Of a stretch of DNA of 64,000 bases, positions 50,433-58,604 are shown in pieces; the first letter of the stretch is position 1, and every line of letters begins with the position of its first letter. The stretch is taken from contig JADLHM010000098.1 of the NCBI GenBank assembly GCA_020848745.1, positions 1-64,000 on the forward strand. Direction: 5' to 3'. The notes under the pieces are model-generated. The model saw only the letters and a list, made by a program, of their open reading frames with translations, had not been told where the DNA came from and searched no databases. The position numbers and the translations under genes were made by a program. The DNA is from Deltaproteobacteria bacterium (lineage in GTDB: Bacteria > Desulfobacterota > Binatia > UTPRO1).

Positions 50433-51242
50433 ATGACCTACGAAGTCTTCGAGATCGAGCGCGACGGGCATGTCGCGACGCTCTGGTTGTCCAATCCGAG
50501 CAAGCGCAACGCCATGGGCCCGGCGTTCTGGGACGAGCTGCCGCGCGTGATGGACGAGCTCGTCGCCGACGAGTCGGTGCGCGCGGTCGTGATCGCGGCG
50601 CGCGGCGAGCACTTCACGGTCGGGCTCGACCTCAAGAGCATGAGCGGGGGAATCATCGAGGGCGGGCAGGGCGCGGGCGCGCGGAAGCGCCTCCTCGCCT
50701 TCATCTTGAGGATCCAACGCACGGTGACGACGGTGGCGCGTTGCGAGAAGCCGGTCATCGCGGTGGCGCACGGCTGGTGTCTCGGCGGCGGCATCGATCT
50801 CCTGACGGCGTGCGATATCCGCATCGCGGCCGCGGACGTCGTGTTCGGCATCCGCGAGACGCGGATGGCGATGGTCGCCGACGTGGGGACGTTGCAGCGC
50901 CTGCCGGGAATCGTCGGCAAAGGGCACGTAGCGGAGCTCGCCATGAGCGGCGACGACTTCGGTGCGGAACGTGCGCTCGCCCTCGGGTTCGTGAACCACG
51001 TACATCCGGACCAGGCGTCGGCCCTGGCGGCTGCCCGGGCGCTCGCGGCCCGGATCGCCGCCAACTCGCCGCTCGCCGTGACCGGGACCAAGCGCGTGCT
51101 CGAGTACTGCGCCGACAAGAGCATCGAGGACGGTCTCACCTACGTGGCGACGTGGAATGCCGCGTTCGTGGCGAGCGAGGATCTCCGGGAAGCGGTCACG
51201 GCGTTCATGGAGAAGCGCGCGCCGACCTTCCATGGCCGGTAA
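50433..51242 (+). CDS. Delta(3,5)-delta(2,4)-dienoyl-CoA isomerase-like crotonase
   Basis: 269 residues with the crotonase oxyanion loops [11 protein letters not shown] and [17 protein letters not shown]. Asp122, Glu142 and Asp150 match the spacing of the catalytic Asp176/Glu196/Asp204 of rat ECH1 exactly, and [10 protein letters not shown] is conserved. ECH1 isomerises dienoyl-CoA from odd-positioned double bonds in beta-oxidation. GGAGG lies 5-6 nt before ATG 50433. Fits the lipid catabolism theme of the window. Confidence 0.88.
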   Translation: MTYEVFEIERDGHVATLWLSNPSKRNAMGPAFWDELPRVMDELVADESVRAVVIAARGEHFTVGLDLKSMSGGIIEGGQGAGARKRLLAFILRIQRTVTTVARCEKPVIAVAHGWCLGGGIDLLTACDIRIAAADVVFGIRETRMAMVADVGTLQRLPGIVGKGHVAELAMSGDDFGAERALALGFVNHVHPDQASALAAARALAARIAANSPLAVTGTKRVLEYCADKSIEDGLTYVATWNAAFVASEDLREAVTAFMEKRAPTFHGR

Positions 51243-51362
51243 GCCCGGCGGCGCATTGCCGCTTCCGCGCCGGCCGTTCCGTGTGACACACTGTCGGTCT
51301 CCGCGCCTGGCGCCGGCGCGCCGTACGCGATACCCCGAACATTCGAATCCGGAGGTGGCATC

Positions 51363-52340
51363 ATGACGATCGAGCAGGATTTGGCCCGCGAGTTCCTGCG
51401 GGTCGTGGAAGAGGCGGGGATCGCCAGCGCCCGCACGATGGGCCAGGGACAGCGCCGATACTCGGACCAGGTCGCCGTCGAGGCGATGCGCAAGGCGATG
51501 GACACGCTGCCGATGCGCGGCACGATCGTCATCGGCGAGGGCGAGCGCGACGAGGCGCCGATGCTCTTCATCGGCGAGAAGGTCGGACGGCAAATGCCGG
51601 ACGAGCCGGAGGTCGACATCGCCGTCGATCCGCTCGAGGGCACCAACCTCTGTGCGACCGGTGAGCCGAACTCGATCGCCGTGCTCGCGGCCGCCAACAA
51701 AGGCGGCCTCCTGCACGCACCCGACTGCTACATGGAGAAGATCATCGTGGGGCCGGCGGCCAAGGGCGCCGTCCATCTCGACGCGACGCCCAAGGAGAAC
51801 CTCCAGGTCATCGCCAAGCGGCTCGGCCGCCAGGTGAAAGACCTCGTCGTGATCGTGCTCGACCGACCGCGCCACGAACAGCTCATCGAGGAGATTCGCA
51901 GCGCCGGCGCGCGCATCCGGCTCATTTCCGACGGCGACCTCTCGGCGGGCATCTCGGCCGCCGTCCGCGGCACGAACGTGCACGCGGTCATGGGCATCGG
52001 CGGCGCGCCCGAAGGCGTACTCGCGGCCGCCGCGATCCGGTGCCTGAACGGCGGCATGCAGGGCCGGCTGGTGCCCACGAAGGAAGGCCAGGAGGAGCGC
52101 ATGCGGGCGATGGGGATCACGGATCCGCGCCGCATCTTCACCGAGCGCGACCTGGCGCCCGGGCCGGAGATCATCTTCGCGGCCTGCGGCGTCACCGACG
52201 GCACGTTCATGCGCGGCGTCCGCTTCTTCGGTCACGGGGCGCGCACGAGCTCGCTCCTCATGTCGCTCAGCGACCGGATGATCCGCTTCGTCGATAGTGT
52301 GCGCCTCGACGGCACACCCGACGTGGTCGTCGAGTTCTAG
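51363..52340 (+). CDS. glpX: Class II fructose-1,6-bisphosphatase GlpX
   Basis: 325 residues. Metal-site signatures [12 protein letters not shown] and [13 protein letters not shown] (89-94 DPLEGT), [18 protein letters not shown] and the GGMQGRL block identify GlpX. It dephosphorylates fructose-1,6-bisphosphate in gluconeogenesis. GGAGG stands 6 nt before the ATG. Stands alone. Confidence 0.95.
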   Translation: MTIEQDLAREFLRVVEEAGIASARTMGQGQRRYSDQVAVEAMRKAMDTLPMRGTIVIGEGERDEAPMLFIGEKVGRQMPDEPEVDIAVDPLEGTNLCATGEPNSIAVLAAANKGGLLHAPDCYMEKIIVGPAAKGAVHLDATPKENLQVIAKRLGRQVKDLVVIVLDRPRHEQLIEEIRSAGARIRLISDGDLSAGISAAVRGTNVHAVMGIGGAPEGVLAAAAIRCLNGGMQGRLVPTKEGQEERMRAMGITDPRRIFTERDLAPGPEIIFAACGVTDGTFMRGVRFFGHGARTSSLLMSLSDRMIRFVDSVRLDGTPDVVVEF

Positions 52341-52394
52341 GGAAGCTCTGCACATGATGGTTCCCGGCTGCGACGCGCGATTCATCCGCGCGCT

Positions 52395-52620
52395 TCAGGC
52401 CGAGAGCGGCAGGTCGCTGCGAGGCGCGGTGCGCGTGTCGGACAGGATGCCGAGCTTGCGGTAGCGAGGCTCGGTGCGCTCGGTGATCAGGCCGAGCCGG
52501 ACGAGGTTCGGCACGACCGTGTGCATGTAGACCTCGCTGTTGATCGCCGCCCAGTTCGGGAGGCTGAACATCACGCGCACGCACGCTTCGGGATCGAGCC
52601 CGTACTTGGGGCCTCGATCG
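52395..52620 (-). pseudogene. C-terminal gene remnant of unknown protein
   Basis: The minus strand encodes a protein-like tail: KYGLDPEACVRVMFSLPNW, MHTVVPNLVRLGL, then RYRKLGIL and a stop at 52395. The frame continues upstream only as antisense of queE without sensible sequence, so the N-terminus appears to be missing. The ending pattern (LGLI..R..YRKLGIL) is reminiscent of di-iron AurF-like oxygenases, but that is weak. An ATG at 52573 could still start a ~59-residue peptide. Confidence 0.35.
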
Positions 52621-52731
52621 TGCGGCGTTGCGCCGGCATCAGTCTTCCCATGGATGGCCTGGTTAGGAGACCAACATACCGGATGCAAGGCGGGCCCGTG
52701 CTCCTTCCGGCACGAGGGAGCGTTTGGTAGC

Positions 52732-53448
52732 GTGGCGGTGGTGTCATCCGAGTCGGGCGATCGCCTGCGCATCGCCGAGACCTTCCATTCCATCCAGGGC
52801 GAAGGCGGCCTCGTCGGCGTGCCGTCCTTCTTCATCCGTACGACCGGCTGCAATCTGCGCTGCGAGTGGTGCGACACACCCTACACGTCGTGGGAGCCCG
52901 AAGGGGATTGGCGAACCATCGACGACCTCGTGGCCGCGGTGCCGTCCACGGCGCGGCACGTCGTGGTCACCGGCGGCGAGCCGCTTCTGTGGGCCAATCT
53001 GCCGCGGCTGACGGGGGCGCTCCGCGCGGCGGGCCGCCACGTCACCATCGAGACCGCCGGCACCGTGTACCAAGTGGTGCCGTGCGACCTGATGTCGATC
53101 TCGCCGAAGCTCTCGAACTCCGACCCGGGTCCGAGCCGCGGCGAGGCGATTCGCGCCGACCACGCGCGCAAGCGCCTCGACCCCGGCGTGCTGGCGCGGC
53201 TGCTCGAGCGCTACGCGTGTCAGCTGAAGTTCGTCGTCGCCGCGCCTGGCGACCTGGCCGAGATCGACGATCTGCTGGCTCGCCTGCCGCCCGTCGCGCC
53301 GGAGTCCGTGCTGCTCATGCCGCTCGGCGTCGAGCGCTCCGCGATCGCGCGCCGGGCACCGTGGATCGCCGATCTGTGCAAGGCGCGCGGGTATCGCTAT
53401 ACGCCACGGCTTCACGTCGATCTCTATGGCGACACCCGCGGAACCTAG
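52732..53448 (+). CDS. queE: 7-carboxy-7-deazaguanine synthase QueE
   Basis: About 238 residues, radical SAM. The cluster-binding C-x3-C-x2-C is Cys40, Cys44, Cys47 (CNLRCEWCDT). Other family marks: ETFHSIQGEGGLVG, VTGGEPLLW, SISPKLSNSDP. QueE makes the 7-carboxy-7-deazaguanine precursor of queuosine/preQ0. Three in-frame GTG codons (52732, 52738, 52741) are possible starts; GGAG at ~52716-52719 precedes them. Confidence 0.94.
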   Translation: MAVVSSESGDRLRIAETFHSIQGEGGLVGVPSFFIRTTGCNLRCEWCDTPYTSWEPEGDWRTIDDLVAAVPSTARHVVVTGGEPLLWANLPRLTGALRAAGRHVTIETAGTVYQVVPCDLMSISPKLSNSDPGPSRGEAIRADHARKRLDPGVLARLLERYACQLKFVVAAPGDLAEIDDLLARLPPVAPESVLLMPLGVERSAIARRAPWIADLCKARGYRYTPRLHVDLYGDTRGT

Positions 53449-53457
53449 GAGGGATCC

Positions 53458-54042
53458 ATGAACCGCGTCGAGTTCTTCTACGACTATGCCAGCACGTACA
53501 GCTACCTGGCGCACCGGGAGATCGAAGCGCTGGCGGCGCGCCGCGAGGCCGAGATCGTCTTCAAGCCGATGGTCCTCGGCTTCGTCTTCAAGGCAACGGG
53601 CAACAGCATGCCGGCCGCCGTGCCCGCCAAGGCCGCGTACATGGTCCACGACGTCCGCCGGTGGGTCCGGCACTATGGCCTGCCGTTCCACATGCCGAGC
53701 GTGTTCCCCGTGAACACGATCCGCGCGCTTCGGACCGCGGTCGCGGCGCTGGAGGAGGGAACGTTCGCCGCGTATCATCATGCGGTGATGCAGGCATATT
53801 GGGCGAACGACCAAGACATCGGAGATGGCGAGACGTTGGCATCGATCGCGACCGCGGCCGGCCTCGACGGCGCGCGGCTCGTGGCGCGCGCGGAGGAGCC
53901 GTCCATCAAGGAAGGGCTCAAGGCGAACACGGACGAAGCGATCCGGCGCGGGGTCTTCGGCGCCCCGACGTTCTTCGTCGGCGACGAGATGTTCTGGGGG
54001 AACGACCGCCTCCACTTCGTCGAGGAGGCGTTGTCGGGGTAG
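53458..54042 (+). CDS. DsbA-like thioredoxin-fold protein (2-hydroxychromene-2-carboxylate isomerase family)
   Basis: 194 residues. Begins VEFFYDYASTYSYLAHREIEAL and ends GVFGAPTFFVGDEMFWGNDRLHFVEEAL, the typical HCCA isomerase / GST-kappa arrangement (thioredoxin fold with helical insertion, no CxxC). Such enzymes isomerise aromatic degradation intermediates using glutathione. AGGAGGG lies before the ATG. Substrate uncertain. Confidence 0.85.
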   Translation: MNRVEFFYDYASTYSYLAHREIEALAARREAEIVFKPMVLGFVFKATGNSMPAAVPAKAAYMVHDVRRWVRHYGLPFHMPSVFPVNTIRALRTAVAALEEGTFAAYHHAVMQAYWANDQDIGDGETLASIATAAGLDGARLVARAEEPSIKEGLKANTDEAIRRGVFGAPTFFVGDEMFWGNDRLHFVEEALSG

Positions 54043-54153
54043 CTTCGTGCATGCGTGCGAGCGTCGAAAGCCGTCGGTTTCGTTGGCGGCCCGATGCGGG
54101 CGCGTGATAGGACCGCGCGGGTAGCGGTTGGGGGGAGGGGGTTCCAGCCCAGT

Positions 54154-56514
54154 ATGTCCAAGATCATGCTCATCAACGTCACCCACGCGGAAGAGAGCCG
54201 CGTGGGGATCGTTGACGACGGCCAGCTCGAATCCTTCGAGATCGAATCCTTCAGCCGGGAGCACCTGAAGGGAAACATCTACAAGGGAGTCGTCCGGCGC
54301 ATCCATCCGGCGATCGAGGCCGCCTTCGTCGATATCGGCGCCGATCGCGACGCATTTCTGCCCCTCGACGAGATCTGCTTCCGCAACCTGCCGGGCGGCC
54401 GGAACGGGGGCGCGAGCCAGGAGCGGGGCGAGAAGGGCCGCCGCCGGATCAAGGAAGTCCTCAAGTCGGGGGACGAGATCCTGGTGCAGATCGTCAAGGA
54501 GCAGTTCACCAACAAGCCGCCGACGCTTTCGACGTTCTACTCGCTTCCCGGGCGGTACCTGGTCCTGTTGCCCGGCTCGGAGGACGCCGGCATCTCGAGG
54601 AAGATCGAGGGGGAAGAACGGGTTCGCGTCCGCGAAATGATCGAGAGCCTGCACCCACCGGCGGGCTGCGGCATCATCGTCCGGACCGCCGCCGGGTTCG
54701 ACGACGAGCACCGGGAGCTCGAGCGCGACCTCGCCTACCTCGCGCGGCTCTGGGAGAGCATCAAGCAGAACGCCGAGACCAAGCGCGGCCCCGCCTTGAT
54801 CTACCGGGAGCACGACCTCGTGCTGCGGAACATCCGCGACTACTTCACGCCGGACATCGACGAGGTCTTCATCGACAACGAGGACGTCCACGAACGCGCA
54901 AAGGACTTCCTGCACAACATCATGCCCGGGAAGGAGCACTTGCTGCACCTCTACCAGGGCGATCAACCCATTTTCTCGCGCTTCGGCCTCGAGGCGCAGA
55001 TCGAGTCGATCTACAAGCGGCGGGTCGCCCTCAAGTCGGGCGGATCCATCGTCATCGACGGTACCGAGGCGCTGACCGCCATCGACGTCAACTCCGGCGG
55101 CTCCATGCGCGGGACCACTCAGGAAGAGACCGCGCACAAGACCAACCTGGAGGCGGCCCGCGAGGTGGCGAGGCAGCTGCGCTTGCGCGACCTCGGCGGC
55201 ATCATCGTCGTCGACTTCATCGACATGCGGGTGCAGAGCCACATCGTCGACGTCGAGCGGGCCCTCCGCGAGGCGATGCGGCCCGAGAAGGCGCGGCACG
55301 ACGTTGGCCGCATTTCCAAGCTCGGACTGCTCGAGATCTCGCGCCAGCGCCTGCGCCCGGCGGCGGTCGCGAGTTCGTACACCGCGTGTCCGATGTGCGA
55401 GGGACACGGCTCGATCCGCACGCCGGAATCCGCCGCGCTCGGGACGCTGCGCAAGATCCACCACCGCGTCGCCGAAGGCGACGTCGCCCAGATGAACGTC
55501 ACGCTTCCGCGCGACGTCGCCATGTACCTCCTCAACCAGAAGCGCGACGACCTGGCGACGCTCGAGCGGCGGTACTCGGCGCGCATCAACATCGTCATCA
55601 GCGACAAACTGATGCCGCACCAGAGCGAGATCGAGACCCGCATCCGCGAGGTCACCGCGCCGGTCGCCGTGTTGCGTCCGGGCGAAGTGGCATCCGCGGA
55701 CCGCACCCCGAATGGGCTCGCCGCGAGCGCGCGCGGGGGCGGTCGCAGACCCACGGCGGCGGGCGTGGGATACGGCCGCGGCCCCGCGCTCCCGCTGCGT
55801 GAGGGCGAGGACGAGGCGTCGCAGCGACGTCGGCGTCGGGGCGGTCGAAGTCGGCGCGGCGAGGACGCCGAAGCGGTCCGGCCGGCGGCCGAGGCGCCGA
55901 CCGTTACCGCGGCGCCGAGCACGGGCGCGCCGCTCTCCGAGCACGCCCCGGAATCGGCCGGGAGCGCGACGCGCGCGGGCGAATCGGCGCCCGCAACGTC
56001 GGAAGCGGCGGTGGCTGCCGAAGCGACCGTGGCATCGCTCACGGCCGAGCCGGAGGGCATCGCGCCGCCGCCGTCCCCGGTCGATCGGACCGGGGAGATC
56101 CTGGCCGCGGCGAACGGCAGCTGGATCGAGGCCATCCCGCCGTTCATGCCGGCCGAGGCGGTCGCACCGGGCGCCGACGTGGCGGATCCGAACAGGCGCC
56201 GGCGCCGGCGGGGCGGCCGCCGCGGGGGACGTGGTCGACGCCCGGGTCCGGGCGGTGCGCCCGAGCGTGGCAGTGATGCGGGCGACCCGCCGCCGGCCGG
56301 CGCCGCACTGGCGCCGACCGACGAGGGAGGCACGAGCACCGGCGGGTCGGAGGGGCCCGCGGCCGACGTCCAGCGGACCGGGTCGAGGCGCCGTCGGCGA
56401 CGCGGGGGGAGTGGTCGCCGCCGCACGATGCACGAGGGCCGCGCGGGTGACGGTCCGGAAGGGACGCCGACGGCCGCCGTGACCGCGCCCGCCGAGCCGT
56501 CCCGCGATTCCTAA
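54154..56514 (+). CDS. rne: Ribonuclease E/G
   Basis: 786 residues. S1-type RNA-binding domain in the first ~120, then the RNase E/G core with Asp311 (AIDVNSG) and Asp354/357 (VVDFIDM), spaced 43 residues apart like E. coli Asp303 and Asp346. The Zn-link cysteines are Cys412 and Cys415 (CPMCEG). The last ~270 residues are low complexity with Arg-rich RRRRRGGRRGG blocks, an expected disordered RNA-binding tail. ATG 54154 starts the conserved region. Central mRNA/rRNA processing enzyme. Confidence 0.94.
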   Translation: MSKIMLINVTHAEESRVGIVDDGQLESFEIESFSREHLKGNIYKGVVRRIHPAIEAAFVDIGADRDAFLPLDEICFRNLPGGRNGGASQERGEKGRRRIKEVLKSGDEILVQIVKEQFTNKPPTLSTFYSLPGRYLVLLPGSEDAGISRKIEGEERVRVREMIESLHPPAGCGIIVRTAAGFDDEHRELERDLAYLARLWESIKQNAETKRGPALIYREHDLVLRNIRDYFTPDIDEVFIDNEDVHERAKDFLHNIMPGKEHLLHLYQGDQPIFSRFGLEAQIESIYKRRVALKSGGSIVIDGTEALTAIDVNSGGSMRGTTQEETAHKTNLEAAREVARQLRLRDLGGIIVVDFIDMRVQSHIVDVERALREAMRPEKARHDVGRISKLGLLEISRQRLRPAAVASSYTACPMCEGHGSIRTPESAALGTLRKIHHRVAEGDVAQMNVTLPRDVAMYLLNQKRDDLATLERRYSARINIVISDKLMPHQSEIETRIREVTAPVAVLRPGEVASADRTPNGLAASARGGGRRPTAAGVGYGRGPALPLREGEDEASQRRRRRGGRSRRGEDAEAVRPAAEAPTVTAAPSTGAPLSEHAPESAGSATRAGESAPATSEAAVAAEATVASLTAEPEGIAPPPSPVDRTGEILAAANGSWIEAIPPFMPAEAVAPGADVADPNRRRRRRGGRRGGRGRRPGPGGAPERGSDAGDPPPAGAALAPTDEGGTSTGGSEGPAADVQRTGSRRRRRRGGSGRRRTMHEGRAGDGPEGTPTAAVTAPAEPSRDS

Positions 56515-56520
56515 AGCCGC

Positions 56521-56550
56521 TTGGCATAGGAAAGACCCATCCGGTATACG
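56521..56550 (+). promoter_or_regulatory. Promoter of the RRM protein gene
   Basis: TTGGCA (56521-56526), an 18-bp spacer and TATACG (56545-56550) precede the gene by ~50 bp; the leader ends with AAGGAG (56589-56594). Confidence 0.5.
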
Positions 56551-56600
56551 AGCCCCGAGGTTCCCGCGTTCCATCACCGCCCAACCAGAAGGAGTCGAAC

Positions 56601-57053
56601 ATTTCGAACAAAATTTTCGTCGGCAATTTGAGCTTCGATACCACCCAGGAAGAGCTCTCGGCGTTGTTGTCCCAAGCGGGCAAGGTGTCCCGCGTTCACA
56701 TCGGAACCGATCGCGAGACCGGCCGCTCTCGCGGGTTCGCCTTCGCCGAGTTCGCATCAGACACGGAGGCAGCCGACGCCATCCGGAAGTTCGACGGCTA
56801 CGACCTCGGGGGACGACGGTTGCGGGTGAACGGCGCGGAAGACCGCCCGTCGCGTCCCGCCGGTGGCGGCGCCGGCGGCTATCGCCCTACCGCGCTGCCG
56901 CAGCGTCCGGCGTTCTCGGCTCCTCAGAACATCTTTGCCGCCGGTGATCCCTTCGCGAGCGAAGTCGGCATGGGCGGCGGTGGACGCCCCAACAAGAGCA
57001 AAGGCAGTCGGCGCGGGCTGCGCGCGCGCAAGCGAAGTCTCGGCGGGTATTGA
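56601..57053 (+). CDS. RRM-type RNA-binding protein, apparent ATT start
   Basis: 150 residues if started at ATT 56601. The classic bacterial RRM protein opening (M)[13 protein letters not shown] requires this start: RNP2 is IFVGNL and RNP1 is [14 protein letters not shown] lies 7 nt before the ATT. No ATG, GTG or TTG is in frame within the leader; TTG 56628 would cut RNP2 in half. The C-terminal half is Gly/Arg-rich and ends in [10 protein letters not shown]. Such proteins act as RNA chaperones, often cold-induced. A sequencing error in the ATG is the alternative. Confidence 0.82.
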   Translation: MSNKIFVGNLSFDTTQEELSALLSQAGKVSRVHIGTDRETGRSRGFAFAEFASDTEAADAIRKFDGYDLGGRRLRVNGAEDRPSRPAGGGAGGYRPTALPQRPAFSAPQNIFAAGDPFASEVGMGGGGRPNKSKGSRRGLRARKRSLGGY

Positions 57054-57129
57054 CCGTGCCCCGGCTCCGCCGGGATCGCGTTTTCCGCCGTTGTTCGGCG
57101 CGGCGGCACCGCTGAGGGGGAGGCTCACG

Positions 57130-57318
57130 ATGGAGGACGCGCCGCGCTGTCCGACCTGTCGTTCAGGGGTGCGGTGGGAGGATAATCCCCATCGCCCCTT
57201 CTGCTCCGAGCGGTGCCAGCTGGCCGACCTTGGCGGCTGGGTGACCGAGCAATACCGCATCCCGGGAGCCGTGCTCGGGAGCGACGTGCTCGACGACGAC
57301 GAGAGCGACATCGCGTGA
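57130..57318 (+). CDS. yacG: DNA gyrase inhibitor YacG
   Basis: 62 residues. Zinc ligands CPTC and FCSERC, followed by [17 protein letters not shown], the conserved YacG ending. YacG binds GyrB and inhibits DNA gyrase. Its stop overlaps the lpxA start (GTGA). Confidence 0.92.
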   Translation: MEDAPRCPTCRSGVRWEDNPHRPFCSERCQLADLGGWVTEQYRIPGAVLGSDVLDDDESDIA

Positions 57319-58115
57319 TCCACGCGACCGCCGTCGTCGATCCCGCGGCCCAGGTCGACCCGACCGCGTCGATCGGTCCCTACGTCGTGATCGACGGCCC
57401 GGTTCATGTCGGTCCGGGATGCCGGCTCATGGCCCACGCCGTATTGCGCGGCAGCACGCGACTCGGAGCCGGGAACGTCGTGCACCCCGGGGCGGTGCTC
57501 GGCGGGGAGCCGCAGGACCTGGCGTTCGGCGGGGCGGAGTCGTTCCTCGTGATCGGCGACGACAACGTGTTCCGCGAGCACGTGACGGTGCACCGGGGGA
57601 CGAGGCCCGGCAGCGCGACGGTCGTCGGCAACGGCAACTATTTGATGCAGAGCGCGCACGTCGCCCACAACTGCCGCGTCGGCGACGGGACGATCGTCGC
57701 GGGCGGCGCCCTCCTGGCGGGCCATGTCGATCTTGCGGACCGCGCGTTCGTATCGGGGAACTGCGTCGTGCATCAGCACGTGCGGATCGGACGCTTCGCG
57801 TTGTTGCGCGGCTCGTCGCGCACGAGCCGAGACGTTCCGCCGTTCTGTCTGATGGACGGGACGCACACGGTCCGCGGCGTGAACGTCGTGGGCCTCCGCC
57901 GCGCCGGATTCGAGCCCGCGCGCGTGACCGCGATCCGGCGCGCGTTCGCCCGTCTGTTCGGCCGACCGACGCATCTCGGCCGCGCGCTCGACGAGGTCGA
58001 GGCGGGCGCGACGACGGACGAGGTGCGGGAGCTGGTCGCGTTCGTACGCGCGTCGAAGCGCGGAGTCTGCGTCGCGCCGCGCGCGCGCGGATCGGCATCC
58101 GGCGACGACGGGTGA
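57315..58115 (+). CDS. lpxA: Acyl-ACP-UDP-N-acetylglucosamine O-acyltransferase LpxA
   Basis: 266 residues, left-handed hexapeptide beta-helix. Start GTG 57315 overlaps yacG. The catalytic His is His118 in QSAHVAHNC, equal to E. coli His125; [11 protein letters not shown] and GGEPQDLAF are conserved. It adds the first 3-OH acyl chain in lipid A synthesis. No lpxB/C/D are adjacent, but the gene shows that this Gram-negative makes lipid A. C-terminal 60 residues helical, as usual. Confidence 0.92.
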   Translation: MIHATAVVDPAAQVDPTASIGPYVVIDGPVHVGPGCRLMAHAVLRGSTRLGAGNVVHPGAVLGGEPQDLAFGGAESFLVIGDDNVFREHVTVHRGTRPGSATVVGNGNYLMQSAHVAHNCRVGDGTIVAGGALLAGHVDLADRAFVSGNCVVHQHVRIGRFALLRGSSRTSRDVPPFCLMDGTHTVRGVNVVGLRRAGFEPARVTAIRRAFARLFGRPTHLGRALDEVEAGATTDEVRELVAFVRASKRGVCVAPRARGSASGDDG

Positions 58116-58177
58116 TCACCACCCCCGAGTTGCAAAGCCGCTCGGAAGCCGAGTAGATTCACCCGGGTCGCCCTCTG

Positions 58178-58594
58178 ATGGAGAGAAATCGCCGTTTCAT
58201 CGTCGGCGCGAGCATCATCGTCGCAGCCGTCGCCTATCTCGTGTACACCGGTATTCGCGAGACCTCCGTATACTACCTCACGATCGACGAGCTCCTGTCG
58301 CGTCGTGAGGCGGTCGCGGGCGAAGGGCTTCGCGTCGCGGGTCGTGTAGGAACCAAGAGCGTGCAGTGGAACCCGGCGACCCTCGACCTCAAGTTCCGTC
58401 TCGCGAACTTCGAGGACAGCGACGGCGTCCCGGTCGCCTACACTGGCGTCCTCCCCGACATGTTCGCCGAGGGCCGCGACGTGATCGTCGAGGGGACCTA
58501 TGCCCGTGACGGTTCCTTCCATGCCCGCACGCTGCTGACGGCCTGCCCGTCGAAATACGAAGCCGAGGCGGGCGCCGGAGTCGCAAAGGAGTGA
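58178..58594 (+). CDS. ccmE: Heme chaperone CcmE (cysteine-type)
   Basis: 138 residues: membrane anchor at 8-24 and an OB-fold domain. The heme-binding position normally H-x3-Y is Cys123-P-S-K-Tyr127 (CPSKY), the CX3Y variant known from Desulfovibrio and archaeal systems. CcmE carries heme from CcmABC to CcmF. First gene of the ccm run. Confidence 0.92.
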   Translation: MERNRRFIVGASIIVAAVAYLVYTGIRETSVYYLTIDELLSRREAVAGEGLRVAGRVGTKSVQWNPATLDLKFRLANFEDSDGVPVAYTGVLPDMFAEGRDVIVEGTYARDGSFHARTLLTACPSKYEAEAGAGVAKE

Positions 58595-58604
58595 CGAAGG
58601 CATC

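Noticed and set aside
52540-52731. Upstream extension of queE
   Set aside because: The open frame continues upstream but the conserved QueE start and plausible GTG codons lie at 52732-52741.
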